64,000 nucleotides of DNA. It comes from Sphingobium sp. 15-1 (GTDB lineage Bacteria; Pseudomonadota; Alphaproteobacteria; Sphingomonadales; Sphingomonadaceae). Positions 1 to 8,017 of the stretch are shown piece by piece (within the stretch, counting starts at the first letter, position 1; each line of letters starts with the position of its first letter). The notes under the pieces were generated by a model. It was not told the origin of the DNA, searched no databases, and was given only the letters and a program-made list of their open reading frames with translations. The position numbers and the translations under genes were made by a program. The stretch is from the NCBI RefSeq assembly GCF_013375535.1, contig NZ_JABXJG010000001.1, positions 1,116,001 to 1,180,000 of the forward strand. The letters run 5' to 3'.

Positions 1-1
1 C

Positions 2-814
2 CGTTATGAAATCGCCCAGAAGAAGCTTTCCGACTTCCAGCGGGCGCACGACATCATCGGCATCAACCGCATGGACCTGGAGGCCGAAAAGCTGAAGAAC
101 ATGTCCTATCAGCTTACCCAGGCGCAGGCGGAAGCGGCGGCGGCCCGGTCGAAGGCCGGGGCGGGTTCGGTGTCCGACATCGAAGGGTCGCTGATCGTCC
201 AGAATTTGCAGGAACAGGTCGCTGGGCAATCCGCCAAGGTGTCCGAACTGCAAAAGACGCTTGGGCCGAACCACCCGACCATGGCGGCCGCCAATGCGCA
301 ACTGTCGGAGCTGCAATCGAAGCTGGCGGCGGCACGCTCCAGCCAGGCGGGCGCGGTCAACGCCAACAGCGTGGCGGCCAGCCGGCGGGAGGGTGACCTC
401 AAGTCCAACATGGCGGGCCAGGAGGATCGCATGATCCGCATGTCCGACGTGCAGGATCAGTTGATGGTGCTTCAGCGCGACGTCGACGCGGCGCGGCAGA
501 CCTATGACACGGTGCGTCAGCGCTTCAACGAGGCGGCGCTGAAGAGCCAGATTTCGCAACCCAATGCCAGCCCGCTGGACGAGGCAACCATGCCCCTGCT
601 GCCCGCCAAGCCCAATATCATGCTGTGGCTGATCGGCGGGATCGCCCTGGGCCTGGTCGGCGGGATCACGGCCGTCATCCTCATGGAAATCGTTCATCCG
701 CGCGTTCGCTCGGCCGCTGGCGTGGCCCGCGCGACCGAAGTGGATGTCATCACCGAACTGATGCCGGTCCCCGTCCGCGGCGGCTGGTTCTTCAACCAGC
801 AGGAGGCCGCATGA
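2..814 (+). CDS. Chain-length determinant protein (Wzz/GumC/EpsF-like), 5' partial
   Basis: This is the C-terminal 270 residues of an inner-membrane polysaccharide co-polymerase that sets chain length in Wzx/Wzy-dependent export. The frame is open to the first base of the window, so the N-terminal membrane segment and Wzz domain lie upstream. Visible parts are a long Ala/Gln/Lys-rich coiled coil, the LGPNHPTM motif typical of EpsF/GumC proteins, a Pro-rich stretch (LLPAKPN) and a C-terminal transmembrane helix (about residues 203-226) with a short cytoplasmic tail. Its stop overlaps the start of the next gene (ATGA), which encodes the kinase-like partner, so the two are probably translationally coupled. 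The family call is secure; the polymer is not known. Confidence 0.88.
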   Translation, partial: RYEIAQKKLSDFQRAHDIIGINRMDLEAEKLKNMSYQLTQAQAEAAAARSKAGAGSVSDIEGSLIVQNLQEQVAGQSAKVSELQKTLGPNHPTMAAANAQLSELQSKLAAARSSQAGAVNANSVAASRREGDLKSNMAGQEDRMIRMSDVQDQLMVLQRDVDAARQTYDTVRQRFNEAALKSQISQPNASPLDEATMPLLPAKPNIMLWLIGGIALGLVGGITAVILMEIVHPRVRSAAGVARATEVDVITELMPVPVRGGWFFNQQEAA

Positions 815-1716
815 GACTGCGTTCCACGGCAGGCGCCCCGCCTCAACTCACGCCCGGCAGCACGAGCAATCTGCGCCCGCGTGCCCGCGACAGCCACAAC
901 TTCGCCCGCCTCGCGGTGGAGCATGGCTTTCTGGCCGAAGACGATGTGCACAAGGTCGAGGCCCATGCCCGGTCCCAGGGTTTGGCGCTGCATGATGCGG
1001 CGGTCGATCTGGGACTGCTGAACCCGGAGGATGCGGGGATACTCGCGGCGTTGCAGGGCGGCTTCGCCCTGCTGCCGGAGGGGGACCAGCGGCTCGATCC
1101 GCTGGTGGTCGCCGCCTTCGACCCCGCCAGTCCCTATGCGGCCAAGGTGCGGACGATCCGGGCCAAGATGCGCGCCGCGGCCAAGGACGGCGATCCCTCC
1201 TCGCTGCGGCTGGCGGTGCTGGCGATCGAGGCGGGCGATGAAGCGGCGATCATGGCGGCCAATCTGGCGGTCGTGCTGGCGCAGATGGACGGGCAGACGA
1301 TGCTGATTGACGTCGACATGGGGCGGCCTTCGCTCGACCGGCTGTTCCGCATCGCCAACAAGGCGGGGCTTGCCGAGCAGTTGATGGGCAGCGCGGCGTT
1401 GCTGCCCGCCGCCAGGACGGCGGTGGAAGGGCTTTGGCTGATGACGGCCGGCCGGGCATCCGGCAGCGCGACCAGCCTCATCACCCGTGGGCCGCTGGCG
1501 GACACAGCCAATGGCTGGGGGCTTCGCGACACGTCGATGCTTTTCTATCTGGCCGAGCGCAAGGGCGACCAGACGCCCTATGGCAGCATATTGGCGGGCT
1601 TCGACGCTGTGGTCATCGTCGCGCGGCGCGGGGATACGGCCATTGCCGACATGCGGCGCGTGATCGACGATCTTGACCGCCATGGCGTGCCGATCGCCGG
1701 GACGGTGATTGCATGA
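811..1716 (+). CDS. EpsG/CpsD-like BY-kinase homologue with degenerate P-loop
   Basis: The 301-residue protein has the architecture of EpsG-type tyrosine kinases that partner the chain-length determinant. Residues 25-90 form an MshEN-like helical region, followed by the linker and an ATPase-fold region from about residue 130. The Walker A segment is lost: residues 139-148 read IEAGDEAAIM where active kinases have a glycine-rich loop with GKS/T, while the following helix (AANLAVVLAQ) and the Walker A' strand (LIDVDMGRP, 165-173) are kept. No hDxxP Walker B motif and no C-terminal tyrosine cluster are visible. It is therefore probably not a kinase but may still bind the co-polymerase. The start overlaps the upstream stop by 4 nt. 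The frame is intact and continuous, so this is not a simple frameshift. Confidence 0.8.
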   Translation: MRLRSTAGAPPQLTPGSTSNLRPRARDSHNFARLAVEHGFLAEDDVHKVEAHARSQGLALHDAAVDLGLLNPEDAGILAALQGGFALLPEGDQRLDPLVVAAFDPASPYAAKVRTIRAKMRAAAKDGDPSSLRLAVLAIEAGDEAAIMAANLAVVLAQMDGQTMLIDVDMGRPSLDRLFRIANKAGLAEQLMGSAALLPAARTAVEGLWLMTAGRASGSATSLITRGPLADTANGWGLRDTSMLFYLAERKGDQTPYGSILAGFDAVVIVARRGDTAIADMRRVIDDLDRHGVPIAGTVIA

Positions 1717-2525
1717 GCGCCGAACAAGCGCTGGCGCGTCACCAGCCTCTTCCGTCACCCGGCATCGGGCAGGACGCGCCTGTAGCCCATGTCGGCGGCC
1801 TGCCGGTGTCGACCCTGTCGCTGGACGCGCTGATCGCCAAGATGCTGATCGAAGCGCCCTTGCGGCGGAGCCTGGACCAGCCCCCCCTGCTCGTGTTCGA
1901 CGCCAATGGGCAGGGCCTGTCGATGAATGCCAGCGATCCGGATTTCCGGACCAATCTGGCGCAGGCGGACCTGATCCATGCCGACGGGCAGATCATCGTC
2001 GCAGCGTCCCGCTGGTTCGCTGGCTCTCCTATAGCGGACCGGTCCAGCACCACCGACATGTTCATCGACAGCCTGAAACCAGCGGCGGAAGCGGGCGTCA
2101 GCTATTATCTGCTCGGCGCCGAGGAGAAAGTGAATAGCGCTTGCGCTACCGAAATTCTGCGGCTGGCTCCGGGGCTGCAACTGGCGGGACGGCGCAACGG
2201 CTTCTGGAAGCCCGAGGAAGAGGATGCGGTGATCCACGCGATCAATGCGGCGGCCCCCGATGTCCTCTGGGTCGGCACAGGCAAGCCGCGGGAGCAGGCA
2301 TTCTGCGTACGCAACCGGGAACGGATCAAGGCGGGTTGGATCGTCACCTGCGGCGGGCTGTTCAATTATATCACCGGCGATTATCCGCGCGCGCCGCTGT
2401 GGATGCAGAAGTCCGGCTTCGAATGGCTGCACCGCATGGCGACGCGGCCCAGGGAGCTGGCCTGGCGCTATATCACGACCAATCCGCATGCGCTCTGGCT
2501 CATCTGGAAGCATCGCCATGGCTGA
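1713..2525 (+). CDS. WecG/TagA/CpsF family glycosyltransferase (GT26)
   Basis: This 270-residue cytoplasmic, membrane-associated enzyme should add one sugar to the lipid-linked repeat unit. Family landmarks are in order: FDANGQGLSMN (the usual N-A-N motif region), HADGQIIVAASRW, WVGTGKPREQ, and the C-terminal block GGLFNYITGDYPRAPLWMQK followed by GFEWLHRM and RPRELAWRY. GT26 includes WecG (ManNAcA) and GumM (GlcA). A UDP-glucose dehydrogenase gene in the same locus makes GlcA transfer plausible, but sugar specificity cannot be read from the sequence. The start overlaps the previous stop by 4 nt. Confidence 0.88.
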   Translation: MSAEQALARHQPLPSPGIGQDAPVAHVGGLPVSTLSLDALIAKMLIEAPLRRSLDQPPLLVFDANGQGLSMNASDPDFRTNLAQADLIHADGQIIVAASRWFAGSPIADRSSTTDMFIDSLKPAAEAGVSYYLLGAEEKVNSACATEILRLAPGLQLAGRRNGFWKPEEEDAVIHAINAAAPDVLWVGTGKPREQAFCVRNRERIKAGWIVTCGGLFNYITGDYPRAPLWMQKSGFEWLHRMATRPRELAWRYITTNPHALWLIWKHRHG

Positions 2526-3810
2526 CGCCCAGGCGGTCGACAACCCGCCACTGACGGGCCGCGTCCAGCGCCTTGGCAGCCTGTTCGGCCGCTTCGGGCT
2601 GGCCAGCCTGTCTTCGGCCATCGTCTCGGCCAGCCATTTGCTGGTCCAGCTCTTTTCGATCCACCATCTGGGCACGGCGGCCATCGGCACGCTGGCCTTC
2701 CTGCTGGTGATCATCCAGTTCGGCTACAGCCTGTCCAATGCGCTGGTGTCGACGCCCTATACCATCGCGGTGAACCAGGGCGACGACAAGGAGGCGCGGA
2801 GCTTCGACTTCTTCTTTCCGGTCAATCTGCTGCTGGCGGCCAGCCAGGGGCTGATCTGCGCGGCCATCGCCTGGGTGACGGCTTCACCGATGGCGGCCTT
2901 GCTGTTCGGGTTGGCTGGAACCCTGTCGCTGATCCGCTGGTTCGGCCGGTCCAACGCCTATGCGCATCACGCCCCCGCGCGGGCTGCGCGATCGGACATG
3001 GCCTATGCCGGGACGATCCTGGCCGGGCTGCTGATCGCGATGCGGACGGGAGCGGACATGCCCGCCATAGGCGGCATGCTGGTGGCGGCCAGTCTGGTGG
3101 GCCTGCTACCCTTCGGCCTCGCCTATCTGCGGCGGCATTTCGCCATGGGCCCGGGCCGGGCGCTTGGCGCTTATCGCCCGGTGTGGAAGGAGCAATCGGC
3201 CTGGACGCTGGTCGGCGTGCTGTCGACCGAGGCGACATCCAACTCGCACAGCTATATCGTGACGCTGCTCGCCGGTCCGACCGCTTTCGCGCCGATCGCG
3301 GTGGGGATGCTGTTCTTCCGCCCGGTCAATGTCTGCATCACCGCCCTGACCCAGTTGGAACGCCCCCCCATGACCCGCGCCGTCGCGCGCGGCGATCATG
3401 GCGCGGCGATCAAGTCCGAGCGGGTCTTCATGGCGGCGCTGGTCATGCTGTGGCTGGGCACCTGCGCGGTGGCCGCGATCGCGCTTTACGCCTTTCCCGG
3501 ACTGATCCTGAAGCCCACGCTGGACCACCGGCTGGTGATGATCGCGGTCGGTCTTTGCGCCCTCCTCTCCCTCGTCCAATGCGTGCAGACGCCGATGAGC
3601 GTCATGACCCAGGCCCGCAAAGCCTTCCGTCCCCTCGCCGCGCAGAGCATGCGCAGTTGCGGCGTCGGCCTTGTCGCGGTGACGCTGCTGGTGTGGGGCG
3701 CCGCGCCGGTCTTTTCCATCGGCGGCGTGGTGCTGTCGCAGCTCGTCATGATGCTCGGCATCTGGCAGCTCGACCGCAAATGGCGGCGCGACCAGCGGGG
3801 AGCCGTCTGA
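2518..3810 (+). CDS. Polysaccharide flippase-like membrane protein (Wzx/MATE-like)
   Basis: The 430-residue protein is strongly hydrophobic with about 12 predicted transmembrane segments and short loops, as in polysaccharide flippases that move the undecaprenyl-linked repeat across the inner membrane. ATG at 2518 was chosen because it begins the membrane protein cleanly and overlaps the GT26 stop by 8 nt; upstream in-frame sequence duplicates the GT26 coding region. Its position between glycosyltransferases and a Wzy-like gene fits a Wzx role. The N-terminal region (FGLASLSSAIVSASHLLVQL) resembles the first helix of that family, but sequence identity in Wzx proteins is low, so the call rests on topology and context. 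Confidence 0.75.
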   Translation: MADAQAVDNPPLTGRVQRLGSLFGRFGLASLSSAIVSASHLLVQLFSIHHLGTAAIGTLAFLLVIIQFGYSLSNALVSTPYTIAVNQGDDKEARSFDFFFPVNLLLAASQGLICAAIAWVTASPMAALLFGLAGTLSLIRWFGRSNAYAHHAPARAARSDMAYAGTILAGLLIAMRTGADMPAIGGMLVAASLVGLLPFGLAYLRRHFAMGPGRALGAYRPVWKEQSAWTLVGVLSTEATSNSHSYIVTLLAGPTAFAPIAVGMLFFRPVNVCITALTQLERPPMTRAVARGDHGAAIKSERVFMAALVMLWLGTCAVAAIALYAFPGLILKPTLDHRLVMIAVGLCALLSLVQCVQTPMSVMTQARKAFRPLAAQSMRSCGVGLVAVTLLVWGAAPVFSIGGVVLSQLVMMLGIWQLDRKWRRDQRGAV

Positions 3811-3812
3811 CC

Positions 3813-5180
3813 ATGACGACCAACTGGCAGCGCGGCGGCATCGCCGCTCCTCCCACCCCCCGGACCGGCGGCGGCGAGAGCATGCGCATGGTCTGGATCA
3901 CCCAGATCTTCTATTTCGTCTTCCTGATGATGGTCTTCATCGGCCAGCAGCCCTTCGCATCCCGCACGCAGGACGAGCTGGTGGCGATGGCGCAGGAAAA
4001 TGACGGGTCGGACCTGTTCAAGCAGATGCTGTTCATTGGTTTCGCCCTGTTGCTGACCGGCGTGCAAATCATCCGCAAGCATCCGCTGCAATATAAATTC
4101 ACCTTCTGGCCGCTGGCGATCATGCTGGTTTGGTTCTTCATCTCCTGCACCTGGGGCGTCGATCCTTTCGTGTCCTTCAAGCGGGCGATGCAGCAGTTGA
4201 TCGTGATCTACATCACCTTCTGCGCGCTCTCGCTGATGGGACCGCAAAGATTGTTCGACGCCTTGCGCGCGGCGCTGATCGTGTCGCTGATCATCTGCTG
4301 GGTATCCTTGCCGCTGACGCCCGCCGCCGTGCATCCGCCGACCGAAAGCGACAAGGCGTTGATCGGCGCATGGCGCGGTTTCTTCTTCCACAAGAACATT
4401 GCAGGCGCCGTCATGGCGTTGACCTTCATCGTCTGCGGCAATGCATGGATCGACCGGCGCAAATGGTATTACGCCCTGTTCGCAGTCATGGCCTTCGTCT
4501 TCGTGATCGGAACCAAGAGCAAGACTTCGCTGGCGTTGTGCGTCGGCATGCTGGCGATCAGCAACATCTATCGGGCATTGAGCGATAACACGCAGAAGCG
4601 CGCGATCCTGCTGCTGATGCTGGGGTTCGGCATGGTCGGCTTCCTGGCGCTCTACATCGCCTATCAGCCGACCATCGAGCGGCTGTTCGCTGACCCGACC
4701 AGTTTCACCGGGCGCGTGTCGATCTGGCGGGTGGTGTTCGACTATCTCGCGGATCACCCCTATCTGGGCGCGGGTTTCGGCGGCTTCTGGCAGGTGGGCG
4801 TCAACAGTCCGGCGCATGACTATCTGAACCAGCAATTCCAGATGCTGACCGCCCATTCCCATGACGGCTATCTGGAGATCTGGGTGACGACGGGGCCGCT
4901 GGGGCTGATCATGCTGCTGATCAGCTTCCTGGCCCTGCCCGCCTACTGGTTCCTGACTGGATCGACCAAGGAGAACCAGTCGCTGATGGTCCCCGCCTTC
5001 GCGATCTGGGTCTTCGTCATGTACCAGAATCTGCTGGAAACCAGCTTTTTCGACAAGGATCGCCAGGTCTGGGTGATCTTCCTCGCGGCGGTCGCGACCG
5101 CGCACGCCACCTTCAAGGCCAAGCCGCGCCCGCAATGGTCGCGGCGGCATCGTCTCCCGCAGGAGAGCGTCAATGGCTAA
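3813..5180 (+). CDS. O-antigen ligase/polymerase (Wzy-like) membrane protein
   Basis: A 455-residue multi-spanning protein with a large periplasmic loop and the Wzy_C signature. GRVSIWRVVFDYLADHPY and LGAGFGGFW precede the HSHDGYLEIWVTTGPLG segment, where conserved His and Gly residues define the O-antigen ligase superfamily. In this locus the likely role is polymerising the lipid-linked repeat in the periplasm. ATG 3813 lies 2 nt after the flippase stop; the longer open frame upstream only mirrors the flippase gene. The 3' end overlaps the next glycosyltransferase by 8 nt. Polymerase and ligase cannot be separated by sequence alone. Confidence 0.82.
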   Translation: MTTNWQRGGIAAPPTPRTGGGESMRMVWITQIFYFVFLMMVFIGQQPFASRTQDELVAMAQENDGSDLFKQMLFIGFALLLTGVQIIRKHPLQYKFTFWPLAIMLVWFFISCTWGVDPFVSFKRAMQQLIVIYITFCALSLMGPQRLFDALRAALIVSLIICWVSLPLTPAAVHPPTESDKALIGAWRGFFFHKNIAGAVMALTFIVCGNAWIDRRKWYYALFAVMAFVFVIGTKSKTSLALCVGMLAISNIYRALSDNTQKRAILLLMLGFGMVGFLALYIAYQPTIERLFADPTSFTGRVSIWRVVFDYLADHPYLGAGFGGFWQVGVNSPAHDYLNQQFQMLTAHSHDGYLEIWVTTGPLGLIMLLISFLALPAYWFLTGSTKENQSLMVPAFAIWVFVMYQNLLETSFFDKDRQVWVIFLAAVATAHATFKAKPRPQWSRRHRLPQESVNG

Positions 5181-6102
5181 TATCATCGTCTGTATTGCGA
5201 CCTGCAACCGGCCGCAGGGACTGCGCCGCACGTTGGACTCTCTCGCTGCGCAACAAACACAGCACAGTCTGGAAGTGCTGGTGGCCGACAATGACGCCGC
5301 CCGGCAGGATGGGCTAGCCGTGGTCGAGCAGCTTGCTTCGCAGGGCTATCGCTGGCCGATCGAGGCTCTGCTGGTGGCGGAGCGCGGCATTCCGCTGGTG
5401 CGCAACGCGCTCGTCGCCGCCGCGCTGGCACGGCCCGGCGCGACCCATGTTGCCATGCTGGACGATGACGAGGCTGCCTCCCCCGGCTGGATCGATGCTA
5501 TGACGGATACGGCGCAGCGCTGGGACGCGGACGTGGTCGGCGGCGCGGTGCTGCGGGAGATGGATAGCGCCATCGCGCCCTGGGCCGTCCGCCATCCCCT
5601 GCTCGCACCCAAGCAACGCGGTCAGTCCGGCCCGGTCGCGCTGGTGGACAGCACAGCCAATGTGCTAATGGCCGCCACCGCCCTGCGCGCCATGGGCGAG
5701 CGGCCGTTCGATGAACGCATGGCGCTGACCGGCGGGTCGGACAAGCAGCTTTTCACCCGCATGCAGCGCAAGGGTTTTCGCTTCGCCTGGTCGGAGGAGG
5801 CGGTCGTCACCGAACTCATCCCAGCCAGCCGTGTCACCGCCAAATGGCTGCTGATGCGCGGCTATCGCGTGGGCATGACCGACATGATGGTGGAGCGCTT
5901 CCACAAGGGCCGCTTGCGCACATTGCTGGGCGAAGCGCCGCGCATCGTCGCGGGTTTCCTGATCGGCTCGCTGGGCGCGGTCGCGACGCTCGACCAAGGC
6001 AAGCGGGTCGAGCGCCTCGGCAAGCTTTATCGCGCCGCGGGCAAGATCGCCGGCCTCGCCGGATTTCATTATGAAGAATATCGAAAGGTGCATGGCGCAT
6101 GA
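5173..6102 (+). CDS. Family 2 glycosyltransferase
   Basis: This 309-residue GT-A enzyme has the nucleotide-sugar binding start IIVCIATCNRPQGL, the DNDAARQDG loop and the LDDDEAASPGW metal-binding Asp cluster near residue 97. A C-terminal amphipathic region (about 245-265) could tether it to the membrane. It closely resembles the enzyme at 10223-11143 in this locus: VLVADND, the VRNA block, the DDDE motif and a W-rich C-terminus occur in the same order. The two look like duplicated genes that now flank other functions. It sits in the overlapping EPS operon and presumably adds a repeat-unit sugar. Confidence 0.85.
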   Translation: MANIIVCIATCNRPQGLRRTLDSLAAQQTQHSLEVLVADNDAARQDGLAVVEQLASQGYRWPIEALLVAERGIPLVRNALVAAALARPGATHVAMLDDDEAASPGWIDAMTDTAQRWDADVVGGAVLREMDSAIAPWAVRHPLLAPKQRGQSGPVALVDSTANVLMAATALRAMGERPFDERMALTGGSDKQLFTRMQRKGFRFAWSEEAVVTELIPASRVTAKWLLMRGYRVGMTDMMVERFHKGRLRTLLGEAPRIVAGFLIGSLGAVATLDQGKRVERLGKLYRAAGKIAGLAGFHYEEYRKVHGA

Positions 6103-7049
6103 CCAATGCAGCCCCCCAACCCTTTTTCTCCGTCGTCATCCCTCTCTACAACCGGGCGGAGATCGTCGGTGACACGATCCGGTCCGTGCTGGCGCAGGAC
6201 TGGCAGGATTTCGAGATCGTCGTGATCGACGACGGATCACACGACAATCCCGGCCGGGTGATCGACGCCATTGGCGACCCCCGCGTCCGCTATATCCGGC
6301 AGGACAATGCGGGCGGCGGCGCGGCGCGCAACCGGGGCATCATGGCGTCGGACGGGCGCTATATCGCCTTTCTCGATTCCGACGACCTGTTTCTGCCGGG
6401 CAAGCTTTCCATCATGGCGCAGGCGCTTGCGGGAGACGATGGGCGCGCCGTCCTCTATTCGCGGATGAAGGTGGACCGGGGCGTCGACCGCTACTGGATC
6501 AGGCCCGATCGCGGCATTCGCGAGGGGGAGGATGTGGGCGAATATCTGTTCTGCGCCAACCAGTTCATGCAGACCAGCACCATGGTCGTGCCGACGCGAA
6601 TGGCGCAGGAAGTGCTGTTCGACCCGGCGCTCAAGAAGGGACAGGATCTCGACTTCTGCGTTCGGTTGCAGGGTGCGGGAGCGCGGTTCCGGATGATCGA
6701 TCAGGCGTTGACGGTCTGGCTCGACGCGACCGAGGCGGGCCGGACATCCTATGTGAAGGGCTATGAGACGTCCCTCGACTGGCTCGATCGCTGCGGCCAT
6801 ATGCTGACCAACCGGGCGCGGCGGGGTTATCGGGCGACGGTGCTCGCCTATCATATGGCGCCGATCAAGCCTGTCGTCGCGATCAAGGATCTGGCCATCG
6901 GCATGGTCGCGGGCGGCGTTCCGCCCCGCGTGATCGCCCGGCAGGTGCTGCGTTCCTATCTGCCCAAGCCGCTTTACCGGTCACTGGTCAACGGCTTCGT
7001 GCTGCGGTTCGGCAAGGCCGGGGCAGCCGCAAGTGGAGCCAGTTCGTGA
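6099..7049 (+). CDS. Family 2 glycosyltransferase
   Basis: A 316-residue GT-A glycosyltransferase. The N-terminus FFSVVIPLYNRAEIV, the VVIDDGSHDNP loop, the NAGGGAARNRG segment and the FLDSDDLF (DxD-type) motif near residue 95 are all classical for GT2. The start overlaps the previous stop by 4 nt (ATGA). It is clearly related to the next gene (7049-8017), which shares the order of VIPxYxR, AARNxGI and RYIAFLDxDD, so this is probably a tandem duplication within the EPS locus. Donor and acceptor are unknown. Confidence 0.86.
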   Translation: MTNAAPQPFFSVVIPLYNRAEIVGDTIRSVLAQDWQDFEIVVIDDGSHDNPGRVIDAIGDPRVRYIRQDNAGGGAARNRGIMASDGRYIAFLDSDDLFLPGKLSIMAQALAGDDGRAVLYSRMKVDRGVDRYWIRPDRGIREGEDVGEYLFCANQFMQTSTMVVPTRMAQEVLFDPALKKGQDLDFCVRLQGAGARFRMIDQALTVWLDATEAGRTSYVKGYETSLDWLDRCGHMLTNRARRGYRATVLAYHMAPIKPVVAIKDLAIGMVAGGVPPRVIARQVLRSYLPKPLYRSLVNGFVLRFGKAGAAASGASS

Positions 7050-8017
7050 TGACCGCATGGCAACCTCCGTCCACTCTGAAAGCGGCAGCCGCCGCGCCGC
7101 TCTTTTCGATCATAATCCCGACCTATCAGCGGCGCGATGCGGTGGTCGCCGCCGTCATGTCCGCGCTCGAACAGACCATCGCGATCATAGAGGTCATCGT
7201 CGTGATCGACGGATCGACCGATGGGACGGAGGTGGCGCTGGGCGCGATCAACGATCCGCGCCTCAAGGTCATCGTGCAGGAAAATCGCGGCGCCGCGGCG
7301 GCGCGGAACAAGGGCATCGATCATGCCCGCGGGCGCTATATCGCTTTCCTGGATTGCGACGACCGCTTCCTGCCGCATCATCTGGCCGACCTGTTGCCGC
7401 TGGTGCAGGAGAGCGAGGATGTCGTCGCCTATGGCCAGGTGCTGGCGGATCGCGGCGAAGGACGCAATTTCCTGAAGCCCCCCCGCGCCATCGCCAGCGG
7501 CGAGACGATGGACCGTTATCTGATGTGCGATCGCGGTTTCATCCAGACCAGCAGCATGGCGCTCAGCCGGATACTGGCGGGGAAAGTCCGCTACCGCGAG
7601 GATGTGAAATTCGGTGACGATACCGATTTCGCGCTGCGCCTGTCGCTGGCCGGGGCGCGTTTCCTGATGACGGAGCGGCCCGGCACCATCTGGGCCGACC
7701 GGCATGCCGACGACCGGCTGTCGGCCGTGCGCGGCAGCATCGGCAGCTTGATGTGGCTCAGGGATCTGCGCCCCCATATCAGCCCCCGCGCCTTTTCCGC
7801 CTATATGGGCTGGCATGCGGCGAAGAGCATCTGGCCGACCAGCCGGCGGCAGGCGATGCGCTATTATCTGGGCGCGGTCTGCCGGGGCGCCTTCGGGCCG
7901 AGGCTGGCGGCGACGGTGCTGTTGCAGATCGTGATGCCCGACCCTGTCTATCGCCGCATTTCCGACCGATGGATCGACTTTTCCCACATGCTTGCAGGCA
8001 GAGGACAGCGACTATGA
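7049..8017 (+). CDS. Family 2 glycosyltransferase
   Basis: A 322-residue GT2 enzyme with LFSIIIPTYQRRDAV, VIDGSTDGTEV, GAAAARNKGID and FLDCDDRFLP motifs. The metal-binding motif is DCDD rather than the DSDD of its upstream paralogue. ATG 7049 is preferred because it overlaps the preceding TGA by one base (TGATG); a GTG at 7046 is also in frame. The gene ends 4 nt into the GH10 gene. It belongs to the same coupled EPS operon and probably transfers another sugar of the repeat. Confidence 0.85.
   Translation: MTAWQPPSTLKAAAAAPLFSIIIPTYQRRDAVVAAVMSALEQTIAIIEVIVVIDGSTDGTEVALGAINDPRLKVIVQENRGAAAARNKGIDHARGRYIAFLDCDDRFLPHHLADLLPLVQESEDVVAYGQVLADRGEGRNFLKPPRAIASGETMDRYLMCDRGFIQTSSMALSRILAGKVRYREDVKFGDDTDFALRLSLAGARFLMTERPGTIWADRHADDRLSAVRGSIGSLMWLRDLRPHISPRAFSAYMGWHAAKSIWPTSRRQAMRYYLGAVCRGAFGPRLAATVLLQIVMPDPVYRRISDRWIDFSHMLAGRGQRL

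Noticed and set aside
3486..5291. 601-codon open frame on the minus strand opposite the flippase and polymerase genes
   Set aside because: It mirrors the codon structure of the plus-strand genes, is rich in Arg/His/Gln and has no domain; long antisense frames are common in DNA of this GC content.
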